From contig NZ_JACBZP010000001.1 in the NCBI RefSeq assembly GCF_013409065.1, positions 3,420,518 through 3,484,517 on the forward strand: a DNA stretch of 64,000 nt, given 5' to 3'. The position numbers and the translations under genes are program-made. How positions within the stretch are numbered: position 1 is the stretch's first letter; every line of letters begins with the position of its first letter. Under the pieces are notes generated by a model that saw only the letters and a list, made by a program, of their open reading frames with translations, searched no databases and was not told where the DNA came from. This DNA comes from Spelaeicoccus albus (GTDB lineage Bacteria; Actinomycetota; Actinomycetes; Actinomycetales; Brevibacteriaceae). Shown one piece after another: positions 43,884 through 51,962 of this stretch.

Positions 43884-44124
43884 TCTCTACATCGATCTTG
43901 GAACAGGCGCTCAGACACCGAACGCGAGTCTTCAAACTTTCTCAAGGCTGCGACCGGCCGGCCCATGCCGTCTACGGTCGCGAATGCCGCGTGCACATGA
44001 ATGATGCGCACCGACATACAAGATTACGTAATTATTACCGTCCGGGTCAAACCGAACTGGCGCAGGCGACGCGCCCGCACCGCGCGCTCACGGCTCGCGC
44101 ATCGCCGCGGATCAGTCGCCGCGG

Positions 44125-44511
44125 TCAGTCGCCGCCCGGCGCAGACGGCCACGGCTCTCCCCCGCGACCGATGCGCTCATGGTGATGGATGACTTCGGCC
44201 ACGATGAAGTTCAGGAACTTCTCGGCGAACTCGGGATCCAGGTGCGACTCTTCGGCCAATTCGCGCAACCGGGCCACCTGCTTCACTTCGCGCCCCGGAT
44301 CGGCCGGCGGAACGTGGTTTTCGGCTTTGAGCCGGCCCACTGCTTGCGTGCACTTGAACCGTTCGGCAAGCATGTGAACGAGAGCCGCATCGATGTTGTC
44401 GATGCTCGAGCGCATCCGAATGAGTTTTTCGCGGACTTCGCCGTCGACGGACGCCACGGCGTCGCCGGCGACCGGAACGTCGTTATCGTTTTCGGCAGCT
44501 GAATCAGTCAC
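44125..44511 (-). CDS. AroQ-type chorismate mutase
   Basis: A 128-residue chorismate mutase, converting chorismate to prephenate for Phe/Tyr synthesis. The AroQ helices show REKLIRMRSSIDNIDAALVHMLAERFKCTQAVGRLK (in two parts: the Arg of MRSSIDNID, then RFKCTQAVGRLK), and REVKQVARLRELA. GTG 44511 lies 4 bases after the GNAT stop, so the two genes are co-transcribed. In actinobacteria such short enzymes often work in complex with DAHP synthase. Confidence 0.9.
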   Translation of the reverse strand: MTDSAAENDNDVPVAGDAVASVDGEVREKLIRMRSSIDNIDAALVHMLAERFKCTQAVGRLKAENHVPPADPGREVKQVARLRELAEESHLDPEFAEKFLNFIVAEVIHHHERIGRGGEPWPSAPGGD

Positions 44512-44515
44512 GGCC

Positions 44516-45103
44516 CTAGTCTAATCGGTGCTGCCATTCCGACCGCAAAACGCCCATGACCACGGAGTCGTAGAACGCGCCGTCGACTATGCGCGCCTGC
44601 CGGAACCGTGCCTCCTCGGTGAATCCGAGTTTGCGCCCGACCGCGACCATCGGTTCATTACCCGACCAGGTGGCATAGTCCAGCCGGACGGCGCCGCGCA
44701 TCGACGCGTTCGGATGGCCGAACAAAAACGTGGTCCAGAGTCTCAACGCCGACGTGCCGATCCCGTGCCCCCGGACGTCCGGGTCGTACACGGCAATCCC
44801 CATGCGCGGCCAGTTCGTCTCTTCGGACTCCCAATACCAGGTGACGACGCCCAGCAGCTCGTCCGGATTATCGGCGCCCGCAATGACAAGGCGATCGGGA
44901 AGTCCGGCAGGTTGCGGGGCCGGCGCCGCGCGGTGCATCTGCGTGCGCATCGCTTCGACCTCCGCGACGCTTGGTTTTGGATAGTACGGGGCATCCCACC
45001 GGTGCCATTCCTGGTGCGGCAGCAGCCAGTTGCACCACGGATCGATGTCACCGTCCTCCATGTCGCGAAGGATCACGCGATCGTCGCCGGCCCGAACCGC
45101 CAT
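44516..45103 (-). CDS. GNAT-family N-acetyltransferase
   Basis: A 195-residue GNAT protein, RimJ/RimL-like. The acetyl-CoA site is the VRGHGIGTSALRLW segment (Q/RxxGxG/A type) and the C-terminal VGRKLGFTEEARFRQARIVDGAFYDSV is typical (seen as RKLGFTEEARFRQ and FYDSVVMG). Substrate unknown. The stop is 4 bases before the chorismate mutase start. Confidence 0.88.
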   Translation of the reverse strand: MAVRAGDDRVILRDMEDGDIDPWCNWLLPHQEWHRWDAPYYPKPSVAEVEAMRTQMHRAAPAPQPAGLPDRLVIAGADNPDELLGVVTWYWESEETNWPRMGIAVYDPDVRGHGIGTSALRLWTTFLFGHPNASMRGAVRLDYATWSGNEPMVAVGRKLGFTEEARFRQARIVDGAFYDSVVMGVLRSEWQHRLD

Positions 45104-45141
45104 TGCCGTCCCGCCTCCCTTTTACCGCCCGTCCCCGAGCC

Positions 45142-45202
45142 GAGTGGTGGCGAATGGCGCTTTGCCTTTGCCGAGTGGTGGCGAATGGCTGCGAAATCAG
45201 CG
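45142..45202. repeat. Palindromic repeat copy D, left part
   Basis: Half-unit GAGTGGTGGCGAATGG at 45142-45157, then the left arm of a palindrome from 45173 to 45198 plus the loop. The IS481-like element interrupts it after 45202. Without the insertion the left arm would meet the right arm at 46623. Confidence 0.93.
45188..45202 (+). repeat. Target-site duplication, left copy
   Basis: GCTGCGAAATCAGCG, identical to 46609-46623, directly flanks the insertion element. Confidence 0.9.
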
Positions 45203-46608
45203 TGTTATGTCGCAGGACACCGGTGACAGTTGTGTATCAGGACATCGGTGACAGTCCCTGCGGGTTTGGTGGTGACACTTCTCGGGTCGGATTGACGGGT
45301 GACGAAAAATGAGCCTGTTGATCCTGCTGTCCGTCTTGCAATTTCTCAGTGGCCTCGCGATGCCCCACGCGGTGCGGTCACGACGTTCTGTACTGAACAC
45401 CAGATCTCACGCAAAACGTTCTACCAACTACGCGCTCGGGCACGCCGGGAAGGCCCCGCGGCCGTGCTGGAACCGAAGTCCCGTCGGCCAAAGACAAGTC
45501 CTTCCCAACTCGACGAACAGACGAAACAGCAAGCCGTGGACGTGCGTGGCGCGCTCGAACGCTCGGGCCTGGACCACGGACCGATCAGCGTGTTCGAGAA
45601 AATGAAAATGATGGGCCTGAAACCCCCGTCGGTAGCGTCCCTGGCCCGGCTCTTCCGGGAAAAGAACATCGCACGATCCGAACCGAAGAAAAAGCCACGC
45701 GCGGCCTACCGCAGATTTGTCTACCCCGCACCGAACGCGTGCTGGCAACTCGACGCGACCGCGTACGTCCTTACCGGCGGACGCACCTGCGTGATCTTCC
45801 AACTGCAAGATGATCACTCCCGACTCGCAGTCGCCACACATGTCGCCGACGGGGAAACGTCCGCCGCGGCTATCGCCGTGGTGACAAAGGGCATCACCGC
45901 GCACGGGGTCCCGCAACGACTCCTAACCGATAACGGGCTCGCCTTGAACCCGGCCCGCCGGGGCATCACCGGGCAACTCATCACGCACGTGAGCCGGCTA
46001 GGTATCGAGGCGATTACCGGCAAACCGTACAAGCCGACCACGCAAGGGAAGAATGAACGCTTCCACCAGACCCTTTTCCGATGGCTGGACAAGCAGCCAC
46101 TGGCCGACTCGATCGAACAATTGCAAGAACTCGTCGATCAGTTCGACATCATCTACAACACCGAACGCTCCCATCAAGGCCTACCGGGCCGGATCACCCC
46201 GCAACAAGCCTGGGACGCGACCGACAAAGCCGTCGCACCACGGCCACGACCACGCGAAAACACCAGCAGCGGTGAAGCCACCCGCACTGTCTACGGCAAA
46301 GGCCAAGTCCACATCGATGGCGTCCGCTATCAGCTCGGCAAGCAATACATCGGACAACAAGCCCACGCGATCTGGGACCTCAACACGATCACGTTCTTCG
46401 ACCGGCACGGAACCGAAATCATCAGCCACCCCAGACCCGACCCAGGAACGAATTACGTCGGCAACGGCAAGCCCCGCGGCTTCCTCAACAAGAACAACGA
46501 AAAACCGTGACCCTACCCCTGACACGCCGACTGTCACCGATGTCCTGAGACATCAACTGTCACCGATGTCCTGATACAAAACTGTCACCGATGTCCTGAG
46601 ACAAGACA
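45203..46608 (+). mobile_element. IS481-like insertion sequence, 1406 bp
   Basis: A complete insertion sequence bounded by TGT...ACA. The ends are imperfect terminal inverted repeats of about 54 bases built from repeated 18-mers CAGGACA(T/C)CGGTGACAGT: two at the left end (45213-45230, 45238-45255) and three inverted at the right end (46530-46547, 46556-46573, 46581-46598), phased at 25-26 bases. A 15-base direct repeat flanks it. One transposase gene fills it. It appears intact and probably arrived recently. Confidence 0.93.
45299..46510 (+). CDS. IS481-family transposase
   Basis: A 403-residue DDE transposase. An N-terminal helix-turn-helix region (ISRKTFYQLRARARREGPAA) is followed by the integrase core: Asp in CWQLDATAY, Asp in LLTDNGLALN and Glu in TQGKNERFHQTLFRWL. 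A C-terminal beta-rich DNA-binding region follows (VYGKGQVHIDGVRYQLG). The start is GTG 45299. All three catalytic residues are present, so the enzyme may be active. Confidence 0.93.
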   Translation: MTKNEPVDPAVRLAISQWPRDAPRGAVTTFCTEHQISRKTFYQLRARARREGPAAVLEPKSRRPKTSPSQLDEQTKQQAVDVRGALERSGLDHGPISVFEKMKMMGLKPPSVASLARLFREKNIARSEPKKKPRAAYRRFVYPAPNACWQLDATAYVLTGGRTCVIFQLQDDHSRLAVATHVADGETSAAAIAVVTKGITAHGVPQRLLTDNGLALNPARRGITGQLITHVSRLGIEAITGKPYKPTTQGKNERFHQTLFRWLDKQPLADSIEQLQELVDQFDIIYNTERSHQGLPGRITPQQAWDATDKAVAPRPRPRENTSSGEATRTVYGKGQVHIDGVRYQLGKQYIGQQAHAIWDLNTITFFDRHGTEIISHPRPDPGTNYVGNGKPRGFLNKNNEKP

Positions 46609-46623
46609 GCTGCGAAATCAGCG
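46609..46623 (+). repeat. Target-site duplication, right copy
   Basis: GCTGCGAAATCAGCG, matching 45188-45202. Confidence 0.9.
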
Positions 46624-46679
46624 ATTTCGCAGCCATTCGCCACCACTCGAGGACGGTGGTCAGCCATTCGCCACCACTT
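46609..46679. repeat. Palindromic repeat copy D, right part
   Basis: The right arm (46623-46648) of the interrupted palindrome, then an inverted half-unit (46661-46679). It ends ten bases before the rne/rng stop. The reconstructed palindrome has loop AGC and inner stem CTGCGAAATC. Confidence 0.92.
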
Positions 46680-46688
46680 GGCGACGCG

Positions 46689-49600
46689 TTAGTCGGACTT
46701 CTCGGTTGATTCCATCCCCAGCATGATGACGGGCCCGGCCGGCTCGACCGGCTCCGCCTGCTTCTTCGGCGTATCCGCTTTCGGCGCACGCCGCGGACGA
46801 CGTTTCGGCTCGGACTTGGTCATCACAACCGGCTTCGCACCGACGCCGAGCATCATTGGCGCATTGGGGTCGTCGGCCTGCGGCTCGCTGGGCGGCTCCG
46901 GCGCTCCGGCCACCGCAGCGGGCTCGGCGGGCTTATCGGCCTGCGGCTCGCTGGGCGGCTCCGGCGCTCCGGCCGGCGCAGCGGGCTCGGCGGGCTTATC
47001 GGCCTGCGGCTCGCTGGCCTTGCCGGAGCGGTTCTTGCCACTGCGCCGGCGGGACGACGATCCGGGCGTGCTCGCATTCGTTTCGGTGGCCGGCGTGTCG
47101 TCAGCTGTCGCCTCCGCCGATTCCCCATGGTGTTCGGAATGCGACTTCTTGGCGGCGGCCGCGACCTTTGCCAACGCTTCGCGGTTCGCTGCCGCCGCCT
47201 TTTCGGCTTCTTCGTCGCGTTCCTTCTCAGCCTTGTCGGCCTTCTCGTCCTTCTTGGATGTATCGGGCTGCTGGTCCTTGCGGCCGCGACGGCGGTTCGA
47301 CTTCGAGTTGTTCGCGAAGATCGGGCTGACGTTCGCGCCGGGGCGCTTTTCGCTGGCCTCACCGGTCAAGATGATTCCGCGGCCGCCGCAATGCTCGCAT
47401 GGCTCGCTGTAGGCTTCGACCAGCCCGGTGCCGATGCGCTTGCGCGTCATTTGCACGAGGCCGAGCGACGTCACCTCGGCAACCTGGTGCTTAGTGCGAT
47501 CCCTGCCGAGGCACTCGATGAGCCGGCGCAGCACGAGGTCGCGGTTCGACTCGAGCACCATGTCGATGAAGTCGATCACGATGATGCCGCCGATGTCGCG
47601 CAGTCGCAGCTGACGGATGACTTCTTCGGCCGCTTCAAGGTTGTTCTTGGTGACGGTCTCCTCGAGGTTGCCCCCCGAGCCGGTGAACTTACCGGTATTG
47701 ACGTCGACAACTGTCATGGCCTCGGTCCGATCGATGACCAGCGATCCGCCGGACGGCAGGTTGACCTTTCGGTCCAGCGCCTTCGTGATTTGTTCATCGA
47801 TGCGATAGCTGGCAAAGATGTCCTCGTCGCTCTCCCAACGCTCCAAGCGCTCGGCCAGATCGGGCGCGACGGACTCGACGTATTCGGAGATCGTCGTCCA
47901 CGCTTCGTCGCCGGAGATCGACAGTTTCTTGAAGTCTTCGTTGAACACGTCGCGGATCACGCGCACGGTCAGATCCGGTTCGCTGTACAGCAGTTCCGGA
48001 GCCAGCGTCGAATTCGCCGTCGACTTCTTCTGGATCTTTTCCCACCGCGAGGACAAACGTTCGACGTCGCGGGTCAACTCGTCCTCGCTGGCGCCCTCTG
48101 CGGCAGTGCGCACAATGACGCCGGCCTCGCTGGGCAAGGCCGAGCGGAGGATCTTCTTCAACCTCGAGCGCTCGGTGTCCGGCAGCTTACGCGAGATTCC
48201 GGTCATCGAGTTACCGGGGACGTAGACCAGGAAGCGTCCGGGCATCGAGATCTGCGACGTCAGCCGGGCCCCCTTGTGCCCGATCGGGTCCTTGGTCACC
48301 TGTACCAGAACCGGATCTCCCGGTTTCAGCGCTTGTTCGATGCGACGCGTCTTGCCCTGCATCGATACCGCGTCCCAATTGACCTCGCCGGCGTAGAGGA
48401 CGGCGTTGCGGCCGCGGCCGATGTCGACGAACGCGGCTTCCATGCTCGGCAGCACGTTCTGCACCTTGCCCAGGTACACGTTGCCGATGAGCGACGCCTG
48501 CTGGTGCTGCGACACGTAATGTTCGACGACGAGTTTGTCTTCGAGCACGGCGATCTGGGTCAGGTCGCCGTGCTGGCGCACCACCATGTGACGGTCCACC
48601 GACTCGCGGCGCGCCAGGAACTCGGCTTCGGTGATGACTGGACGACGCCGTCCGGCTTCGCGACCCTCGCGCCTGCGCTGACGTTTGGCCTCGAGCCGGG
48701 TCGACCCCTTGACGCCCGACACCTCGTCGCTCTTGCCGGAGCGCCGCCCGCCGTCTTCGCCATCGCCGGAACGACGACGCCGACGTCGACGCTTACGCGA
48801 TCCGCCGTCCGAATCGTCGTCGGAGTCGCTCGATTCGTCGGGCGAACTCTTGCCCGAGTCCTTGGAGGAGTCTTTCGAGGAGTCCTTCGACGAGTTCTGG
48901 TCGTCGGAATCCTTGTCCTTGTCGGATTTCTTCGAGGATTCCTTTGACGATTCCGACTCGTCGCCGGACTGCTCATTCGACTCGTTCTCGTCGTCTTTCG
49001 ACTTGCCGCGCCGTCCGCGTCCGCCGCGACGACGGCGCGGACGCTTCTCGCCCGACTCGTCGTCCGATTCGTCAGTCGAGTCGTCCTGAGATTGCTCCTG
49101 CGGGGCCTGCTCGTCGCTGTTCTCGTCCGTGCCGTGATCGTCGTCGGCGTCGGTGTCATCCCGGCGCCGCTCTCGCACCGGCTGGGCGAATTCGACGGCG
49201 GGTGCCTGAAAGAGCAGGCCGGCCGGCGCATTTGCCGTGTTCAATCGCGTGGCCGGCTGGTCGGTGTCGTCCTCGGCCGGATCGACGTGCGCGTCGTCGT
49301 GCTGCGCGGCCGTACCGGCATCGTTCGACGACCGGTGTGAGGCAGCGAATTCCTCGGGAATGGCGAACGGATCGATCGCGGCCCTGCGGGCGCGTCGAGC
49401 GGACGGCTCGGTATCGTCCGATTCGGTGTGCTTGCCCTTCGCATGGGCCCGGGCGCCGGACGGCGTGTCCGCGGCGTGGGACTCGGCGGCGCCTTCGCCT
49501 GCGACATTCCCCGCGCTCTCGGCGCTCTCGGAATCGGCCGACGCCGGCTTCTTGGCGGATGACGACGGCTTCTTGGCAGTGCTCTTGCGCCGGGATGTCG

Positions 49601-49982
49601 TTGCCGGCTGCGAGGCACCCGAATCGGCCGACTCGGTTGCCTTCGCGGATGCCGCGCTCGGGGCTGCGTGCTCGGCTGCAAAGCTCTGCAGGTCGGCGAG
49701 AATGTCCGCTTGGACGTTCGAGTCTTTGATCTCCGGGTTTGCGACGTCGCTTGCGCCGGAGTCGGCCGACGCGGCTGCCGGTGCTCGGTCCGACGAGTTC
49801 GGCGTAGTTTCGGTGGTTTTGGGCTTACGCGACGTCCGTCGTTTTGGTGCGGACTGGCCGGTGGCGGCCGGCGTACCGGCGGTCTCGGTGTTGTTTTGCT
49901 GCTCGGTCGAGGTGGTCTGTTCGCTGTTGTCGGTATTATCGCCGGATTTCGCTCCGGCTGCTGAAACATCCCTGTCAGACAT
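46689..49982 (-). CDS. rne: Ribonuclease E/G
   Basis: About 1097 residues. An actinobacterial RNase E/G, the main mRNA-decay and rRNA-processing endonuclease. The catalytic core sits centrally: S1 domain GNVYLGKVQNVLPSMEAAF, the DNase I-like active site with DIGGIIVIDFIDM, and the Zn-link CEHCGGRG. The core is flanked by long Asp/Ser/Lys-rich N-terminal and Arg/Pro/Ala-rich C-terminal disordered arms that in this family bind partners and RNA. ATG 49982 or GTG 49994 could be the start; a GGGAG lies just ahead. The C-terminal arm has a 63-base tandem repeat. Confidence 0.95.
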   Translation of the reverse strand: MSDRDVSAAGAKSGDNTDNSEQTTSTEQQNNTETAGTPAATGQSAPKRRTSRKPKTTETTPNSSDRAPAAASADSGASDVANPEIKDSNVQADILADLQSFAAEHAAPSAASAKATESADSGASQPATTSRRKSTAKKPSSSAKKPASADSESAESAGNVAGEGAAESHAADTPSGARAHAKGKHTESDDTEPSARRARRAAIDPFAIPEEFAASHRSSNDAGTAAQHDDAHVDPAEDDTDQPATRLNTANAPAGLLFQAPAVEFAQPVRERRRDDTDADDDHGTDENSDEQAPQEQSQDDSTDESDDESGEKRPRRRRGGRGRRGKSKDDENESNEQSGDESESSKESSKKSDKDKDSDDQNSSKDSSKDSSKDSGKSSPDESSDSDDDSDGGSRKRRRRRRRSGDGEDGGRRSGKSDEVSGVKGSTRLEAKRQRRREGREAGRRRPVITEAEFLARRESVDRHMVVRQHGDLTQIAVLEDKLVVEHYVSQHQQASLIGNVYLGKVQNVLPSMEAAFVDIGRGRNAVLYAGEVNWDAVSMQGKTRRIEQALKPGDPVLVQVTKDPIGHKGARLTSQISMPGRFLVYVPGNSMTGISRKLPDTERSRLKKILRSALPSEAGVIVRTAAEGASEDELTRDVERLSSRWEKIQKKSTANSTLAPELLYSEPDLTVRVIRDVFNEDFKKLSISGDEAWTTISEYVESVAPDLAERLERWESDEDIFASYRIDEQITKALDRKVNLPSGGSLVIDRTEAMTVVDVNTGKFTGSGGNLEETVTKNNLEAAEEVIRQLRLRDIGGIIVIDFIDMVLESNRDLVLRRLIECLGRDRTKHQVAEVTSLGLVQMTRKRIGTGLVEAYSEPCEHCGGRGIILTGEASEKRPGANVSPIFANNSKSNRRRGRKDQQPDTSKKDEKADKAEKERDEEAEKAAAANREALAKVAAAAKKSHSEHHGESAEATADDTPATETNASTPGSSSRRRSGKNRSGKASEPQADKPAEPAAPAGAPEPPSEPQADKPAEPAAVAGAPEPPSEPQADDPNAPMMLGVGAKPVVMTKSEPKRRPRRAPKADTPKKQAEPVEPAGPVIMLGMESTEKSD
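46873..47014 (-). repeat. 63-base tandem repeat in the RNase E C-terminal arm
   Basis: Two full 63-base units (46873-46935, 46936-46998) and a partial third encode Pro/Ala/Glu-rich 21-residue repeats containing GAPEPPSEPQADKPAEPA. The units are almost identical, so the array is recent. Confidence 0.88.
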
Positions 49983-50294
49983 GTTCGGGTGCACTCCCGT
50001 CGCCCGGGGTCGCCGTCCACACTTCTCCCGGCGGCCCGCTGGGCCTTGTGGTGCCGGTGCCCGCAGACACCGACAAGAAGTCGATGAGTACAGGTGCGCT
50101 CGCGCTCAAATTTTCGCAGCGGTGGCGCGTTCCTGCCGGTGAGCGCTCGGTCCTGCGCCGTGGTCGGCTGTCAGTCGAAGCGTTCGTCACCGGGTCGTCG
50201 CGGCGAGTGTGGTGCGCCGTGCGACCACTGCCATTATGGCATAGCCCGGACGCCGTCCCCGACATTCACGCTTCTCGCAGCCGCATTCGTTACA
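49983..50294. other. Divergent intergenic region of rne and VKOR
   Basis: 312 bases without a convincing gene. On the minus strand CATAAT (50238-50233) could be a -10, which would give rne a 5' leader of about 240 bases. Long leaders are typical of autoregulated RNase E genes. I see no clear -35 or hairpin family. Confidence 0.4.
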
Positions 50295-50990
50295 GTGAGT
50301 GATGAATTTTCACTTGAATGGCGGCGGATGCTGCCGGGACGGATCACCAGGGTGGCAGCACGAGCGATAGACGAGTCCGACCGCAGCGATCTGCACATTC
50401 CCCGCACGTTGCGGCCGCGTGTGCTCGCGATCTTGATGATCGTCACGGGTGTCGTCGGCTGGTATTCGTCGTTCGCGCTGGTGATGGACAAGATCACTTT
50501 GTTGGAAAACCCCAAAGCGGCGCTGGGGTGCGATTTGAATCCGTTCATCTCGTGCGGCGACGTTCTCGGGCAGTGGCAGGCGTCGCTGTTCGGATTCCCC
50601 AACCCGATCATCGGCCTGGGCGCGTACATAGTGCCGATCATCATCGGCACGGCGGTGCTGGCCGGCGTCGAGTTTCCGCGCTGGATCTGGCTCGGGCTGA
50701 ACATCGGCGTGTTGCTCGGGGCGGCCTTCATCACCTGGCTTTTCACGCAAAGCGTGTTCGCCATCGCCGTCCTGTGCCCGTGGTGCATGCTCGTGTGGTC
50801 GATGCAAATACCGCTGTTCGTCACCGTGACGTTGCACAATTCCGCCTACGGGCGGTTTGGCCGGGCTTCGACCAACGCGGCGGTCCGGGCGGTCACCTCG
50901 GCCCCGTGGACGATAGTTGCCCTATGGTATGCGGTGATCGTACTGAGCATCCTGTTCAAGTTCTGGGGCTACTGGTCGCGCTACCTGTAA
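50295..50990 (+). CDS. Vitamin K epoxide reductase (VKOR) family protein
   Basis: About 231 residues (GTG 50295; ATG 50328 is an alternative). A membrane thiol oxidase that re-oxidises DsbA-like partners using quinone. Four to five helices are seen. The active-site CxxC is in VLCPWCMLVW and the loop Cys pair in CDLNPFISCGDV. Such proteins replace DsbB in actinobacteria. No DsbA-like gene is next to it. Confidence 0.92.
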   Translation: MSDEFSLEWRRMLPGRITRVAARAIDESDRSDLHIPRTLRPRVLAILMIVTGVVGWYSSFALVMDKITLLENPKAALGCDLNPFISCGDVLGQWQASLFGFPNPIIGLGAYIVPIIIGTAVLAGVEFPRWIWLGLNIGVLLGAAFITWLFTQSVFAIAVLCPWCMLVWSMQIPLFVTVTLHNSAYGRFGRASTNAAVRAVTSAPWTIVALWYAVIVLSILFKFWGYWSRYL

Positions 50991-51024
50991 ACCGCCTCGG
51001 CGGTTTGCGAAGGCAACCGGCCGA

Positions 51025-51447
51025 TCAGAGGTTGGGGAACCAGATGCCGATCTCACGGGTCGCCGATTCGGGCGAGTCCGATCCGTGCACGAGGTTTTGC
51101 TGCACTTTCACGCCCCAGTCTCGGCCCATGTCCCCGCGGATCGTACCGGGAGCGGCCTGAGTCGGATCGGTGGCTCCGGCCAGTGACCGGAATCCCGGAA
51201 TGACGCCCTGGCCCTCGGCCACGATGGCCAGCACCGGCCCGGACTTCATGAAGTCGACAAGCGGCGCGTAAAACGGCTTGCCCTCATGCTCGGCATAGTG
51301 AGCGGCCAGCTCGGCGTCGGTCGCCGTTCGCAACTCCACGGCCACCAACTCGTAGCCCTTGGCTTCGATGCGGGCCAGGATCGCACCGGCCAGACCGCGC
51401 CGGACGCCGTCCGGCTTTACCAGGATCAAACTACGCTCGGGGTTCAC
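51025..51447 (-). CDS. ndk: Nucleoside diphosphate kinase
   Basis: A 140-residue Ndk, balancing NTP pools through a phosphohistidine in NLVHGSDSPESA. VKPDGVRRGLAG and GPVLAIVAEG are family blocks. GTG 51447 follows AAAGGAG. Last gene of the ileS-folC-DUF4233-ndk run. Confidence 0.97.
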   Translation of the reverse strand: MNPERSLILVKPDGVRRGLAGAILARIEAKGYELVAVELRTATDAELAAHYAEHEGKPFYAPLVDFMKSGPVLAIVAEGQGVIPGFRSLAGATDPTQAAPGTIRGDMGRDWGVKVQQNLVHGSDSPESATREIGIWFPNL

Positions 51448-51491
51448 AATTCTCCTTTGGGTTCAGTGGTGGGCATCGGCGCGCCGCCGGT

Positions 51492-51962
51492 TCACCTTAT
51501 CCGGTCGTTCAAGGCGCGCGCATACGCAGCCTTCTCGCGATCAACACGGGCCCCGGACACGATGCCGAACACCCACGCCGCAGCAAAAAGAGCGCCGACC
51601 AGGAACATCATCGGGACGACGAAGCCGGCCGCGATCAAGCATAATTGCACGAGGTGGCCGAGGACGTAGCCGACCCGGCTCCGCAACAGCGCCGCGGCGA
51701 TGATCGCCAGCAGCACGACCGCACCGCCGCCGATCGCGATATCGGCCACCGACGCCAGCTTGAGACCGAACGCCACAAGAGCGCCGAAGAAGACGACGAA
51801 GATCTCGAACGTCAATGTCGCAGCGGCGAACATCCGCTTCGTCGATTTCGTACGTACCTGCGGTTCGGCACCCCGCGCGCCTGCGCCGTCCGCGCCTGTG
51901 CCGTCAGTGCCTGTGCCGTCCGCGCCTGCACCGTCCGGCCGGCTCTGCTCGTCGGTCATCAT
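51492..51962 (-). CDS. DUF4233 membrane protein
   Basis: A 156-residue protein. The first ~40 residues are a Gly/Ala/Asp repeat tract (GADGTGTDGTGADGAGA). Four hydrophobic segments follow, with the family-like TFEIFVVFFGALVAFGL. This domain sits between folC and ndk in many actinobacteria; its role is unknown. ATG 51962 overlaps the folC stop (ATGA); ATG 51959 is equally possible. Confidence 0.87.
   Translation of the reverse strand: MMTDEQSRPDGAGADGTGTDGTGADGAGARGAEPQVRTKSTKRMFAAATLTFEIFVVFFGALVAFGLKLASVADIAIGGGAVVLLAIIAAALLRSRVGYVLGHLVQLCLIAAGFVVPMMFLVGALFAAAWVFGIVSGARVDREKAAYARALNDRIR

Noticed and set aside
43884-44124. A possible small gene or L21-type leader ahead of rplU
   Set aside because: No ribosome site plus plausible protein, and no recognisable leader fold; left as untranslated upstream sequence.
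47127-48947. A 606-codon open frame opposite rne
   Set aside because: Antisense shadow; low-complexity product mirrors the RNase E reading frame.
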